Shown piece by piece: positions 17,918 through 25,185 of a DNA stretch of 64,000 nt (positions are counted from its first letter, which is position 1; each line of letters starts with the position of its first letter). A program made the translations under genes and the position numbers. The stretch is from assembly GCF_900218015.1 (NCBI RefSeq), contig NZ_UFQQ01000008.1:62001-126000 (forward strand). The letters run 5' to 3'. A model generated the notes under the pieces. The model worked only from the letters and a program-made list of their open reading frames with translations. It did not search any database and had not been told where the DNA came from. Source of the stretch: Rhodopseudomonas pentothenatexigens (GTDB taxonomy: Bacteria; Pseudomonadota; Alphaproteobacteria; Rhizobiales; Xanthobacteraceae).

Positions 17918-20077
17918 TTAGGCCGGCTGGCCGAGCCGGAAGGCGTTTTCGACGATCCGCAGCCCGACTTCGCCGCCGAGCGACATCAGCGACTCGGGAT
18001 GGAATTGGACGCCGCCGACCGGCAGGGTGTTGTGCTCGATCGCCATCGCGATGCCGTCCTCGGTAGAAGCGGTGACGGTCAGCTCTTTCGGCATGTCGCT
18101 CATGTCGACATACAGCGAGTGGTAGCGGCCGATCGTGACCTCGTTGGGCAGGCCACGCATCAGCGTGCCGCCGCGCACCTGGATCCGCGACGGGCGGCCG
18201 TGCGCCGGCTGCGCGAGCTGGCCGAGGGTGCCGCCGAAATACTCGCCCATCGCCTGCACGCCGAGGCAGACGCCGAAGATCGGCAGCTTCTTTTCGAGCG
18301 CGGCGTCGATCGTGTCCTTGATCCTGAAGTCCTCCGGCCGGCCGGGACCGGGCGACAGCACCAACAGATCGTAGGCGTTTTCGGCCAGCATCTTCAGGCC
18401 GTGGACATAACGCACCACGGTGACCTGGGCGCCGACCTGGCGGAAATAGTCGGCCAGCATGTGCACGAAGCTGTCGTCGTGGTCGACCAGCAGCACCTTC
18501 TTGCCCGAGCCGGTGGCGTCCGGCGCCACCGCCGACAGCGGCTTGGCCGGATCGCCGCGCAGCGCCTGGAACAGCGCCGCGGCCTTGACCTGGCATTCCT
18601 TGTCCTCGGCCACCGGATCGCTGTCGAACAGGCAGGTGGCGCCGACCCGGACCTCGGCGAGGCCGTCCTTCATCCGGATGGTGCGGATGGTCAGGCCGGT
18701 ATTGATCGAGCCGTCGAAGCCAACCGCCCCGAACGCGCCGGCATACCAGCGCCGCGGGCTGCGCTCGTTGTCCTCGACGAACTGCATCGCCCACAGTTTC
18801 GGCGCCCCGGTGACCGTCACGGCCCAGGCATGGGTGAGGAAGGCGTCGAGCGCATCGAAGCCGGGGCGCAGCATGCCCTCGACGTGATCGACGGTGTGGA
18901 ACAGCTTCGAATAGGTCTCGATCTGGCGGCGGGCGAGCACCTTGATGGTGCCCGGGACGCAGACCCGCGCCTTGTCGTTGCGGTCGACGTCGGTGCACAT
19001 GTTCAGCTCGAACTCGTCTTTTTCGGAGTTCAGGAGCTTCTGGATCTGCTCGGCATCGCTGATCGCGTCGACGCCGCGGGCGATGGTGCCGGAGATCGGG
19101 CAGGTCTCGATCCGGCGGCCGTCGGAGCGGACGAACATTTCCGGCGAGGCCGACACCAGGAATTCGCCGTCGCCGAGATTGAGCAGGCCGCCATAGGGCG
19201 ACGGGTTGATCCGGCACAGCCGCTTGAATACTTCGGCCGGCGAGCGCTCGCACGGCTCGCCGAACAGCTGGCCCGGCACCGCCTCGAACAGGTCGCCGCG
19301 GGCGAACGCCGCGCGCGCCTTCTCGACCACCTTGGGATAGTCGCCGGGCGCGTGGTCGGCGAAGCCCTGCCGGCCGGTCTGGGTGTAGACGCTCTCGGCG
19401 GTCTCGTTCGGCAGCCCGGCGGTGGACTGGCCCTTCCAGGCGAACTCGTAGGCGATACTGACGCCGCGGCCGGTGGCGCGGTCGTAGGCCAGCAGGCGAT
19501 CCGGCACGTACAGCACGATGTCGCGCTGGTCGGCCTCGCGGGCGCGCTTCTGCTTCAGGTCCTCGAACTGGAACACCAGATCGTAGGCGAAGGCGCCGTA
19601 CAGCCCGAGCATCGGATCGGCCGGCGAAGCGAACGCGGCGATGACGGCGCGGACCAGCGAGATCGCGCTGGCGCGGCGGGTGCGCTGCTCCTCGTCGACC
19701 GGGGCCTCGCCGCGGACGATGTGCCCGCTGATCTTGGTGGCGCAGGCCTGCTCGACCACCACGCAGGGCTCTTCCAGCCTGTCGGACAGAAACGCGATCA
19801 GCACGCGGCCGCGCGGATTCAGCGCCTCGATGGTGAATTTGTCGGCCCTCGTGGTCAGCGCCAGCGGCGGATCGGCGAAGCCGAGGTCGAAGCTCTCGTA
19901 GCGGCCCGGCACGGTTGTGCCGGACGACAGCATCACGCCGCGGCGGTGATCGAGCAGGTCGATCAACTCGTCGAGCGCCTGGCCGCCGGCAAAGGGCTCG
20001 GCGCTGCGCGTCACCGCGAGGCCCGCGGCGGTCTTGTAGTCGCTGGTCGCGGGAAGCGAAAAAACGGTCCTGTTCAT
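17918..20077 (-). CDS. trpE(G): Fused anthranilate synthase TrpE(G)
   Basis: First committed step of tryptophan synthesis, chorismate plus glutamine to anthranilate. At 719 residues it carries both activities: the chorismate-binding component (about 1-510, with ISGTIARGVDAI and GAPKLWAMQ) and the glutamine amidotransferase (about 525-719) with the nucleophile Cys604 (FGVCLGVQAM) and the His693/Glu695 pair (QFHPESL). The single-chain form is typical of Rhizobiales. AAGAGG about 7 bases upstream of ATG 20077 is the ribosome site. A complete transcription attenuator with a Trp-rich leader peptide lies in the 170 bases before it, so expression should respond to charged tRNA-Trp. Confidence 0.97.
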   Translation of the reverse strand: MNRTVFSLPATSDYKTAAGLAVTRSAEPFAGGQALDELIDLLDHRRGVMLSSGTTVPGRYESFDLGFADPPLALTTRADKFTIEALNPRGRVLIAFLSDRLEEPCVVVEQACATKISGHIVRGEAPVDEEQRTRRASAISLVRAVIAAFASPADPMLGLYGAFAYDLVFQFEDLKQKRAREADQRDIVLYVPDRLLAYDRATGRGVSIAYEFAWKGQSTAGLPNETAESVYTQTGRQGFADHAPGDYPKVVEKARAAFARGDLFEAVPGQLFGEPCERSPAEVFKRLCRINPSPYGGLLNLGDGEFLVSASPEMFVRSDGRRIETCPISGTIARGVDAISDAEQIQKLLNSEKDEFELNMCTDVDRNDKARVCVPGTIKVLARRQIETYSKLFHTVDHVEGMLRPGFDALDAFLTHAWAVTVTGAPKLWAMQFVEDNERSPRRWYAGAFGAVGFDGSINTGLTIRTIRMKDGLAEVRVGATCLFDSDPVAEDKECQVKAAALFQALRGDPAKPLSAVAPDATGSGKKVLLVDHDDSFVHMLADYFRQVGAQVTVVRYVHGLKMLAENAYDLLVLSPGPGRPEDFRIKDTIDAALEKKLPIFGVCLGVQAMGEYFGGTLGQLAQPAHGRPSRIQVRGGTLMRGLPNEVTIGRYHSLYVDMSDMPKELTVTASTEDGIAMAIEHNTLPVGGVQFHPESLMSLGGEVGLRIVENAFRLGQPA

Positions 20078-20120
20078 GGCATCCTCTTAAGCAACTTGCC
20101 GAAGGAACGCCACACAGGAC

Positions 20121-20147
20121 AAACGAAAGCCGCCTCGCGTGGCGGCC
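20121..20147 (-). terminator. trp attenuator terminator hairpin
   Basis: Stem GCCGCC/GGCGGC (20141-20146 with 20129-20134) with a 6-base loop, followed by TTTCGTTT (20121-20128). This is the 3:4 terminator of the trpE(G) attenuator. The 5' arm can instead pair with the region downstream of the leader peptide (20179-20185, GGUGGCC with GGCCGCC, seven pairs including one G-U), which would be the antiterminator. Confidence 0.85.
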
Positions 20148-20178
20148 TCAGGACGATCGGAAATCAACGGGATCGCAC

Positions 20179-20200
20179 GGCCACCTCTGGTTACGAGGTG
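20179..20200 (-). promoter_or_regulatory. trp attenuator 1:2 (pause/anti-antiterminator) hairpin
   Basis: CACCTC (20195-20200) pairs with GAGGTG (20182-20187) around a 7-base loop that contains the leader stop codon. A ribosome that reads through the Trp codons would block or melt this pairing differently from one stalled on them. The 3' arm overlaps the segment that forms the antiterminator, as expected for alternative folds. Confidence 0.8.
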
Positions 20201-20247
20201 CGCCACCAACGACGTCTGAGCTGCGGGGTCGGGCGGAACGTGCGCAT
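20191..20247 (-). CDS. trpL: trp leader peptide TrpL
   Basis: An 18-residue peptide, MRTFRPTPQLRRRWWRTS, with two adjacent Trp codons (TGG TGG) four and five codons before the stop. It lies immediately before three mutually exclusive RNA hairpins leading to trpE(G), the layout of a tryptophan attenuator. Stalling at the Trp codons when charged tRNA-Trp is scarce should favour the antiterminator. The predicted promoter places the transcription start at or next to the ATG, so the peptide is probably translated from a leaderless end, as reported for rhizobial trpL. Its sequence differs from the Sinorhizobium peptide, which ends in three Trp and Ala-Arg. Confidence 0.88.
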   Translation of the reverse strand: MRTFRPTPQLRRRWWRTS

Positions 20248-20254
20248 GAGCGGC

Positions 20255-20283
20255 AGACCATCACTCCGGCCGGGCGGAGTCAA
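20255..20283 (-). promoter_or_regulatory. Candidate promoter of trpL-trpE(G)
   Basis: TTGACT (20278-20283), a 17-base spacer and TGGTCT (20255-20260). The -35 box is good and the -10 box weak. The start of transcription is expected about 7 bases on, at the trpL ATG. Confidence 0.55.
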
Positions 20284-20372
20284 GGGCTGGCCGGCGCCTG
20301 CCGCCTGCAACCAAAGCAGCAAGGCACATGGCCGGGGCTGCAATATGCTGGTCACCTCGGCGGAGCGCTCCC

Positions 20373-20566
20373 ATGAAGGTTCGAGACGTCATTCTGCTGA
20401 TCGAGGCGGACGGGCGGATCCGCATAGCTACCCGCGGAAGCCACCGACAATTCAAGCATCCTTGGAGCCAGGCCGTGTCACGATCGCCGGCAAACTCTCC
20501 GATGATCTTGCCCCGGGCACATTTGCCAGTATCCTCAAACAGGCAGGCTTAAGGGAGCGGCGCTGA
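20373..20566 (+). pseudogene. hicA: hicA toxin gene with a one-base frameshift
   Basis: HicA is an mRNA interferase with a double-stranded-RNA-binding-like fold. The first 29 codons from ATG 20373 give MKVRDVILLIEADG and then TRGSHRQFKHP, including the catalytic His. The rest of HicA (LEPGRVTIAGKLSDDL, then ILKQAGLRERR) continues in another frame from 20462 to the stop at 20564-20566. Family alignment asks for one more base at about 20460-20462, so this is a single-base deletion or a sequencing error. As written, the toxin is not made. The good ribosome site (GGAG 7 bases upstream) and the one-base TGATG overlap with hicB show the ancestral operon. Confidence 0.85.
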
Positions 20567-20772
20567 TGCGCTATGCGGTGGTGATCGAAAAAGCCGAGGG
20601 TAATTATTCGGCTTATGTGCCGGACCTTCCCGGCTGCATCGCGACCGGCGACAGCGTCGCTGCCGTCGAGGCCGAGATCCGGGAGGCGATCCGGTTTCAC
20701 ATCGACGGCTTGAGAGAGGACGGATTGCCTGTGCCGCAGCCGACCAGTTTGGCCGAGTACGTCGAGACCTGA
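20566..20772 (+). CDS. hicB: HicB family antitoxin
   Basis: A 68-residue HicB with the degenerate RNase H-like fold: MRYAVVIEKAEGNYSAYVPDLPGC, then the helix VEAEIREAIRFHIDGL and PQPTSLAEYVE. It is the short form without a separate C-terminal DNA-binding domain. It would normally neutralise HicA; here the toxin gene upstream is frameshifted, so HicB may be an orphan. It starts on the A of the hicA stop (TGATG). Confidence 0.92.
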   Translation: MRYAVVIEKAEGNYSAYVPDLPGCIATGDSVAAVEAEIREAIRFHIDGLREDGLPVPQPTSLAEYVET

Positions 20773-20847
20773 GGTCCGTCCACGGCTGGCCAACTGGCGG
20801 CGCTTACTTGGCGGGTCGGCGCGTCATACTCACGCACACCGCGTCCC

Positions 20848-21468
20848 TCAACCCGGCTTGCGCGCCACGATGTAAGGGCCGTGGGGGTTGGTGCCGAACA
20901 CCCGCTCGTCGGCGATCTCGAAGCCGGCGTCGCCGATCGCCTGGCGCAGCGCGCTGCGGGTCAGGGTCTGGGCACGCGGAAACAGGCCGATGCTGCGCAG
21001 CACGAAGAACAGCGCGCGCAGCTTGAAGCCCATCTCGGCGAAGCACCAGGTCTTGCTGATCAACAGCCCGCCCGGCTTCAGGTGGGCGTGGATCTGCGCC
21101 AGCGTGCCCGGCATGTCCGGCACCAGATGCAGCACCTGGAAGGCGCAGATCGCGTCGAACGGGCCGCCGTCGAAGGCGGTGGCGGCGTCGGCGAGGACGA
21201 AGCGCAGATTGGCCGGCGCCGGCTTGGCGCGCGCGATCCGCAGCATCTCGGCCGAGAAGTCGGTGGCGATCCATTCGGCGGCGTGCGGCGCCAGCCGGAT
21301 CGCGGCGGAGCCGGTGCCGCAGCCGATCTCCAGCACCCGGTCGGTCGGCCGCAGCCGCCCCGCCACGTCGGCCAGCATCGCGTCGAACGCGGCCGGATCC
21401 TTGATCGGCCGCGCCGCGTAGCGGTCGGCGACCTTGTCCCAGAATTTGGCGTTTGCGGCCTCGGCCAT
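20848..21468 (-). CDS. Class I SAM-dependent methyltransferase
   Basis: A 206-residue methyltransferase. Motif I is VLEIGCGTGSAAIRLA, the acidic post-I residue is in WIATDFSAEML, and motif IV/V regions are FDAICAFQVLHLV and LKPGGLLISKTW. The substrate cannot be told; the build is like that of small UbiE/COQ5-type or lipid methyltransferases. ATG 21468 is preferred because GGGAGGAG lies 5 bases upstream; a GTG at 21495 overlaps the stop of the upstream ABC1 kinase gene (GTGA). The two genes form an operon, and a link to quinone or lipid metabolism is suggested by this partner only. Confidence 0.85.
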   Translation of the reverse strand: MAEAANAKFWDKVADRYAARPIKDPAAFDAMLADVAGRLRPTDRVLEIGCGTGSAAIRLAPHAAEWIATDFSAEMLRIARAKPAPANLRFVLADAATAFDGGPFDAICAFQVLHLVPDMPGTLAQIHAHLKPGGLLISKTWCFAEMGFKLRALFFVLRSIGLFPRAQTLTRSALRQAIGDAGFEIADERVFGTNPHGPYIVARKPG

Positions 21469-21491
21469 TGGCGGCTCCTCCCGACCAGTCG

Positions 21492-22814
21492 TCACAGATA
21501 CGGCTCGACGATGCCGCGCAGATCGACCCGCGCCCGCATCCGCGTCGCCAGCATGTAGATGCCGCCGAACTTGCGCTGCAGGAACAGCGTGTCCATCGGC
21601 GGAATGCGGAAATGCGCGCGGTCCGACGCCATCGCCATGCCGGCTTCGCGCATCCGCATCGCCAGGTCGCTGCCACCGAAATCGAACGGCGCATCCTGCC
21701 GCAGCGGCTGCAGCGACATCTCGAACATCTCCAGCATCGCCTGCTCCAGCCGCGCCGGCACGTCGTCGGCGAGGAACCCGATGTCGCGCGCCGCGGCGCG
21801 GATGCCGGCGCGGTCACCGCCGAGCCCGGCCCGCAGCAGCCGGCGATACAGTTCGGCGAATTCTGCGGGGAAGGCGCGGGTAGCGCCGAAATCGAGCAGC
21901 AGCACCTGCCCGGTCGCCGGCGCGTAGCGGTAGTTGGCGAAGTTCGGATCGGTCTGCATCAGCCGGAATTCGAACAGCTCGCGGAACAAGAGCCCGATCA
22001 GCAGCGTCAGCACCCGGTCGCGCTCCGGCTGCGGCGCTGGGGCGAGGCTGTCGATCGGGCGGCCGTCGACATAGCTCATCGCCAGCACGTTCGGCGCCGT
22101 CAGATCGGGGTGCAGCTCGGGCACCCGAAATTCCGGCCGGTCGGCGAGCAGCGCGCCGAAGCTCGACAGGCAGCGGCCCTCGCGCTCGTAGTCGGCCTCC
22201 TCGTGCAACTGCCGCTTGGCCTCGACCACCATCGGCGCGATGTCGACGCCGCCGGGCACCAGCCCGGCGACACGCATCAGCGCGGCGACATTGTCGACGT
22301 CTGAATCGATGCTGCGGCGGACGCCGGGGTACTGCACCTTGATCGCCAGATCGCGACCGTCTTTGGTCCGCGCCCGGTGGACCTGGCCGATCGAGGCCGC
22401 GGCGATCGGCGCGGCGTCGAATTCGGCGAAGCGCTGCTGCCAGTTGCGGCCCCACGCCTCGGTCAGCACCCGCCTGAGCTGCGGCACCGGCATGTGATGC
22501 GCTTCCTGCCGCAGCCGGCCGAGGATCTCGGCCAGCTCCGGCGGCAGCATGTCGCCGGCATCCATCGAAATCAGCTGGCCGACCTTCATCGCCGCGCCGC
22601 GCATCTGCGCCAGCCGGTCGGCGACCTTCAGCGCATTCGCCGGCGTCAGCAGCAATTCGTCGAGCCGCGGGCGCTGGCCGCGCACCAATTGCCCGGCGAC
22701 ATCGGCGGCGACATTGCCGGCGATCGAGGAGGCCAGCCCGCCGAGCTTGGCGAGTCGCGACAGCCGCGAACTCGGCACCGCGACGGCTCTGCTCTCGATC
22801 TTCCGATGCGGCAT
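21492..22814 (-). CDS. ABC1/UbiB atypical kinase family protein
   Basis: A 440-residue protein of the ABC1/ADCK/UbiB family. Family marks are the KxGQ motif (MKVGQLISMDA), the Ala-rich loop AAASIGQVHRA in place of a glycine loop, the lysine in AIKVQYPG, the catalytic-loop region QTDPNFANYRY and the metal-binding LLDFGATRAF. UbiB-type proteins assist ubiquinone synthesis by a poorly understood ATPase activity. There is no C-terminal membrane pair as in E. coli UbiB, so it may be one of the several other ABC1 paralogues. The second of two adjacent ATGs (22814) is 5 bases from AAGGAG. It starts a likely two-gene operon with the methyltransferase. Confidence 0.9.
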   Translation of the reverse strand: MPHRKIESRAVAVPSSRLSRLAKLGGLASSIAGNVAADVAGQLVRGQRPRLDELLLTPANALKVADRLAQMRGAAMKVGQLISMDAGDMLPPELAEILGRLRQEAHHMPVPQLRRVLTEAWGRNWQQRFAEFDAAPIAAASIGQVHRARTKDGRDLAIKVQYPGVRRSIDSDVDNVAALMRVAGLVPGGVDIAPMVVEAKRQLHEEADYEREGRCLSSFGALLADRPEFRVPELHPDLTAPNVLAMSYVDGRPIDSLAPAPQPERDRVLTLLIGLLFRELFEFRLMQTDPNFANYRYAPATGQVLLLDFGATRAFPAEFAELYRRLLRAGLGGDRAGIRAAARDIGFLADDVPARLEQAMLEMFEMSLQPLRQDAPFDFGGSDLAMRMREAGMAMASDRAHFRIPPMDTLFLQRKFGGIYMLATRMRARVDLRGIVEPYL

Positions 22815-23271
22815 CATGGCTCCTTCGAAGGGCGGCACGGGGCGACAATGAACGGGATGGCGCGAGGCGGGCAAGACGAGCAGCCTGCCCTCTGGCCGAC
22901 ATCTGCTATCGCCGATGGCAGCGGTCGTCTGTGACCATGTCACGCGATCGTCGTCCCAACAGCGGGAGTCGACGGAACGCCGGCGCGACTCGTGCATTGT
23001 CGCTGCGCATGCCGGGTGACAACCGGCCGCAACGGAGATGGCGGACGTGGTTTATTTTGCCGGTTTCTGGCCACGACACCAACGCATCGGTACGCGCTGA
23101 CGCCTAACCCGTTCCCGGCATGCATCCTCTCTGCCTCCAGGTGAGGCTGGGGATAACGGTGACAACTTCCGGGAATCGCGATCCCGCCGCGATCCGAAGG
23201 AACTCGCGCCCCGATCGACGGATTGGTGTCCTTGTTGATGCCATCGCCAGCATGATCAGCGGGACACTCTC
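22815..23271. other. Divergent intergenic region, no gene seen
   Basis: This 457-base stretch separates the ABC1 kinase gene from a small gene on the other strand. I see no RNA gene, repeat family or convincing reading frame in it. It should contain both promoters. Confidence 0.4.
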
Positions 23272-23448
23272 ATGCCGACCCCCTTGGATAAGCAGATCGA
23301 CCGGATCGTCGCGGAAAGCGGCGGCAGCGTTCACGAGGCGCTACGCGCGCTGATGCAGGTCAACGAACACCTCGAGGCCGAGTTGGCCCGGCTCCGCGCC
23401 GCGGTGATCTTCAGCTACGCGGTGGGCGACGGCGGGCAACTCCACTAG
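23272..23448 (+). CDS. Small hypothetical protein (58 residues)
   Basis: A short gene that begins MPTPLDKQIDRIVAESGGSV and continues with a helical, charged stretch (HEALRALMQVNEHLEAELAR) likely to form a coiled coil, then ends GDGGQLH. Third codon positions are almost all G or C, as in the neighbouring genes, which supports real coding. I do not recognise a family and cannot assign a function. It converges on the gene at 23468, with 19 bases between. Confidence 0.6.
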   Translation: MPTPLDKQIDRIVAESGGSVHEALRALMQVNEHLEAELARLRAAVIFSYAVGDGGQLH

Positions 23449-23467
23449 CGCCGGCTCCCGGCGGCGT

Positions 23468-23686
23468 TCACGCCTTCTTCAAGAATTCCGTCCGCAGCAC
23501 CAGGCCCTTGATCTTGTCGGTGCGACCTTCGATCTCGTCCTCGCTGTCGGTGAGGCGGATGCCGCGGATCGTGGTGCCGCGCTTCAGCACGGTGGACGAG
23601 CCCTTCAGCTTCAAGTCCTTGATCAGCGTGACGTTGTCGCCGTCGGCGAGCAGCGCGCCGTTGCAGTCCCTGACTTCGATGCTCAT
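23468..23686 (-). CDS. PhnA/YjdM-like protein, C-terminal domain form
   Basis: A 72-residue protein corresponding to the C-terminal domain of PhnA (YjdM): VRDCNGALLADGDNVTLIKDL, then VLKRGTTIRGIRLTD and the end GLVLRTEFLKKA. The N-terminal zinc-ribbon domain of the longer E. coli protein is absent, which is normal for many alphaproteobacterial members. Despite the name there is no good evidence for a role in phosphonate use; function unknown. ATG 23686 follows an AAGGAA ribosome site at close distance. Confidence 0.88.
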   Translation of the reverse strand: MSIEVRDCNGALLADGDNVTLIKDLKLKGSSTVLKRGTTIRGIRLTDSEDEIEGRTDKIKGLVLRTEFLKKA

Positions 23687-23821
23687 GGTCGGTTCCTTGT
23701 TCCGTGGCGCACAGCCAAAGCAGGAATGTCGCGCTCGCGCAACGCCGCGGCGGCCCATATCCAAAATGAAAGGCGCGAGGCGGATCGCTCCGCCCCGCGC
23801 CGTATCGGGAAGCCGAAAAGC

Positions 23822-24511
23822 TCAGAACCGGTAGGTGATGCCGGTGCCGATCAGCCACGGATCGAGATTGACCTTGCCGGTGATCGGCGTGCCGTTCGCC
23901 AGCGTGCCGCTCCACTCGGGCCGCAGCCACAGCTTCTTGACGTCGACGTTGATACCCCAGTGCTGGTCGATCATGTAGTCGAAGCCGATCTGCACCGCGG
24001 GCGCGAACGCGTCCTTGAGGTGGCTGTCGATCACGGTGCAGCAGGCTGCGCTCTGGCTGAAGAAGAAGGTGTAGTTGACGCCGGCGCCGACGTAGGGCTT
24101 GAACGCGCCGAACTCGGTGAAGTGATACTGCAGCGTCAGGGTCGGCGGCAGCAGCCAGGCCTTGCCGACGTCGATGCCGGTCAGGGTGCCGGCACCCGAG
24201 ACGCTGTGGCGGGTGACGCCGAGGATCAGTTCGGCGGCGATGTTCTTGGTGAAGAAGTAGGTGATGTCGAGCTCGGGCACGAGCGCGTCGGAGGTCTTCA
24301 GCGACGAGCCGGCGATCTGATCGACATAACCCGAATCCCGCGGCACCACGCCCAGCGCGCGCAGGCGGATCATCCACGGGCTGGATTCCGCCACCACCGG
24401 CGCCTTGTAGATCGGCCGGGTGGCGAGATCGGCGGCGTCGGCGTTCGCCGACACGAAGGTGAATGCCGCCGCCAAAGCCAGCGCCGACACTGCAGTCAGA
24501 AACTTGGTCAT
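23822..24511 (-). CDS. OmpW family outer membrane protein
   Basis: A 229-residue outer membrane beta-barrel. A signal peptide (MTKFLTAVSALALAAAFTFV, cleavage likely after ANADA) precedes a mature part with the OmpW pattern: SPWMIRLRALGVVP, TYFFTKNIAAELIL, LQYHFTEFGAFKPYVGAGVN, and a final aromatic residue (TGITYRF) for BAM recognition. OmpW is a small eight-stranded pore for hydrophobic molecules. A perfect FixK/FNR-type box lies about 82-96 bases upstream, so induction under low oxygen is likely; ompW of E. coli is also FNR-controlled. Confidence 0.93.
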   Translation of the reverse strand: MTKFLTAVSALALAAAFTFVSANADAADLATRPIYKAPVVAESSPWMIRLRALGVVPRDSGYVDQIAGSSLKTSDALVPELDITYFFTKNIAAELILGVTRHSVSGAGTLTGIDVGKAWLLPPTLTLQYHFTEFGAFKPYVGAGVNYTFFFSQSAACCTVIDSHLKDAFAPAVQIGFDYMIDQHWGINVDVKKLWLRPEWSGTLANGTPITGKVNLDPWLIGTGITYRF

Positions 24512-24591
24512 AGGTGCCCCTTTTGAAGCTCGGTCGCGTGAGCGGGAAACCCACGCTCGCGGTGCACAAATGCCTGTGAGGGGCGTCAGGG

Positions 24592-24607
24592 TTTGATCTG
24601 GATCAAA
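24592..24607 (-). promoter_or_regulatory. FixK/FNR/AadR-type binding site upstream of ompW
   Basis: TTTGATCTGGATCAAA is a perfect palindrome that matches the FNR/FixK consensus TTGAT-N4-ATCAA exactly. Its centre is 88 bases from the ompW ATG. With the usual -41.5 spacing, transcription would start near 24558, leaving a leader of about 47 bases. Confidence 0.85.
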
Positions 24608-24739
24608 TGATGCGCGCCGTGATGCGACATTGCGCCACGCGTGACTTTTGGGTCACGGATTCGCTTACCGCCGCGCGCAGGGCGGTGCCGGTTCCCGCAA
24701 TCAGATTCCCGGTTCTGTGCGCAGCGGCGACGCGGCCGT

Positions 24740-25000
24740 TTACGGCCGCTCCGGATTGCGCATCATGTATTCGCCGAGATTGCGCTGGGCGCGGTTGGCA
24801 CGGCTGAGGGCGTTGGAACGCTGCACGTCGCGGTCCTTGCGGCAGGCGACGTATTCGGGCGAACCGGCGGCGACGCCGTTCTGCCGGCAGAAGGCGTCGT
24901 CGTCGCCGAGATCGGCCGGCGCGTCATTGCGGCTGGCACAGCCGGCGAGCGCCAGGGCGGCGACCGACAGGACGATCAGGCGTTTCGAGGTTGACGGCAT
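24740..25000 (-). CDS. Small lipoprotein, hypothetical
   Basis: An 86-residue exported protein. The signal region RLIVLSVAALALAGC has a clear lipobox (LAGC), so the mature protein is lipid-anchored and about 64 residues long. The mature part is polar, with ADLGDDDAFCRQNG and AACRKDRD-like segments holding two cysteines that might pair. No family recognised. Upstream codons extend in frame to 25102 but cover the neighbouring palindromic repeat, so ATG 25000 is chosen. Confidence 0.8.
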   Translation of the reverse strand: MPSTSKRLIVLSVAALALAGCASRNDAPADLGDDDAFCRQNGVAAGSPEYVACRKDRDVQRSNALSRANRAQRNLGEYMMRNPERP

Positions 25001-25020
25001 CCAAGGTCCCCAGAGCACGG

Positions 25021-25120
25021 GTCGTTCCGGGGCGCTCGCGAAGCGAGCGAACCCGGAAATCTCGTCGCAACAACATCGGGATTCCGGGTTCGCGCGTGAC
25101 ACGCGCGGCCCGGAATGACG
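25021..25120. repeat. Palindromic intergenic element, GTCATTCCGGGG family
   Basis: GTCGTTCCGGGGCGC at the left and GCCCGGAATGAC at the right, with inner arms GAACCCGGAA / ATTCCGGGTTCGCG. The left end has one mismatch to the consensus. Same family as 13929-14028 and 58636-58751. Confidence 0.85.
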
Positions 25121-25185
25121 TTGCGAGGCTTTGTCTAACCCGAATTGCGGAGTTTGTAAGTCCGCAAGTCGCGTCCCTGCCCGGC

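Noticed and set aside
17999-20566. A long open frame on the plus strand across trpE(G)
   Set aside because: Antisense shadow of trpE(G). Only its last 35 codons are meaningful, and those are the second part of the frameshifted hicA.
22940-23334. Short minus-strand frames in the gap before the 58-residue protein gene
   Set aside because: They overlap each other, lack ribosome sites and have no recognisable sequence or domain.
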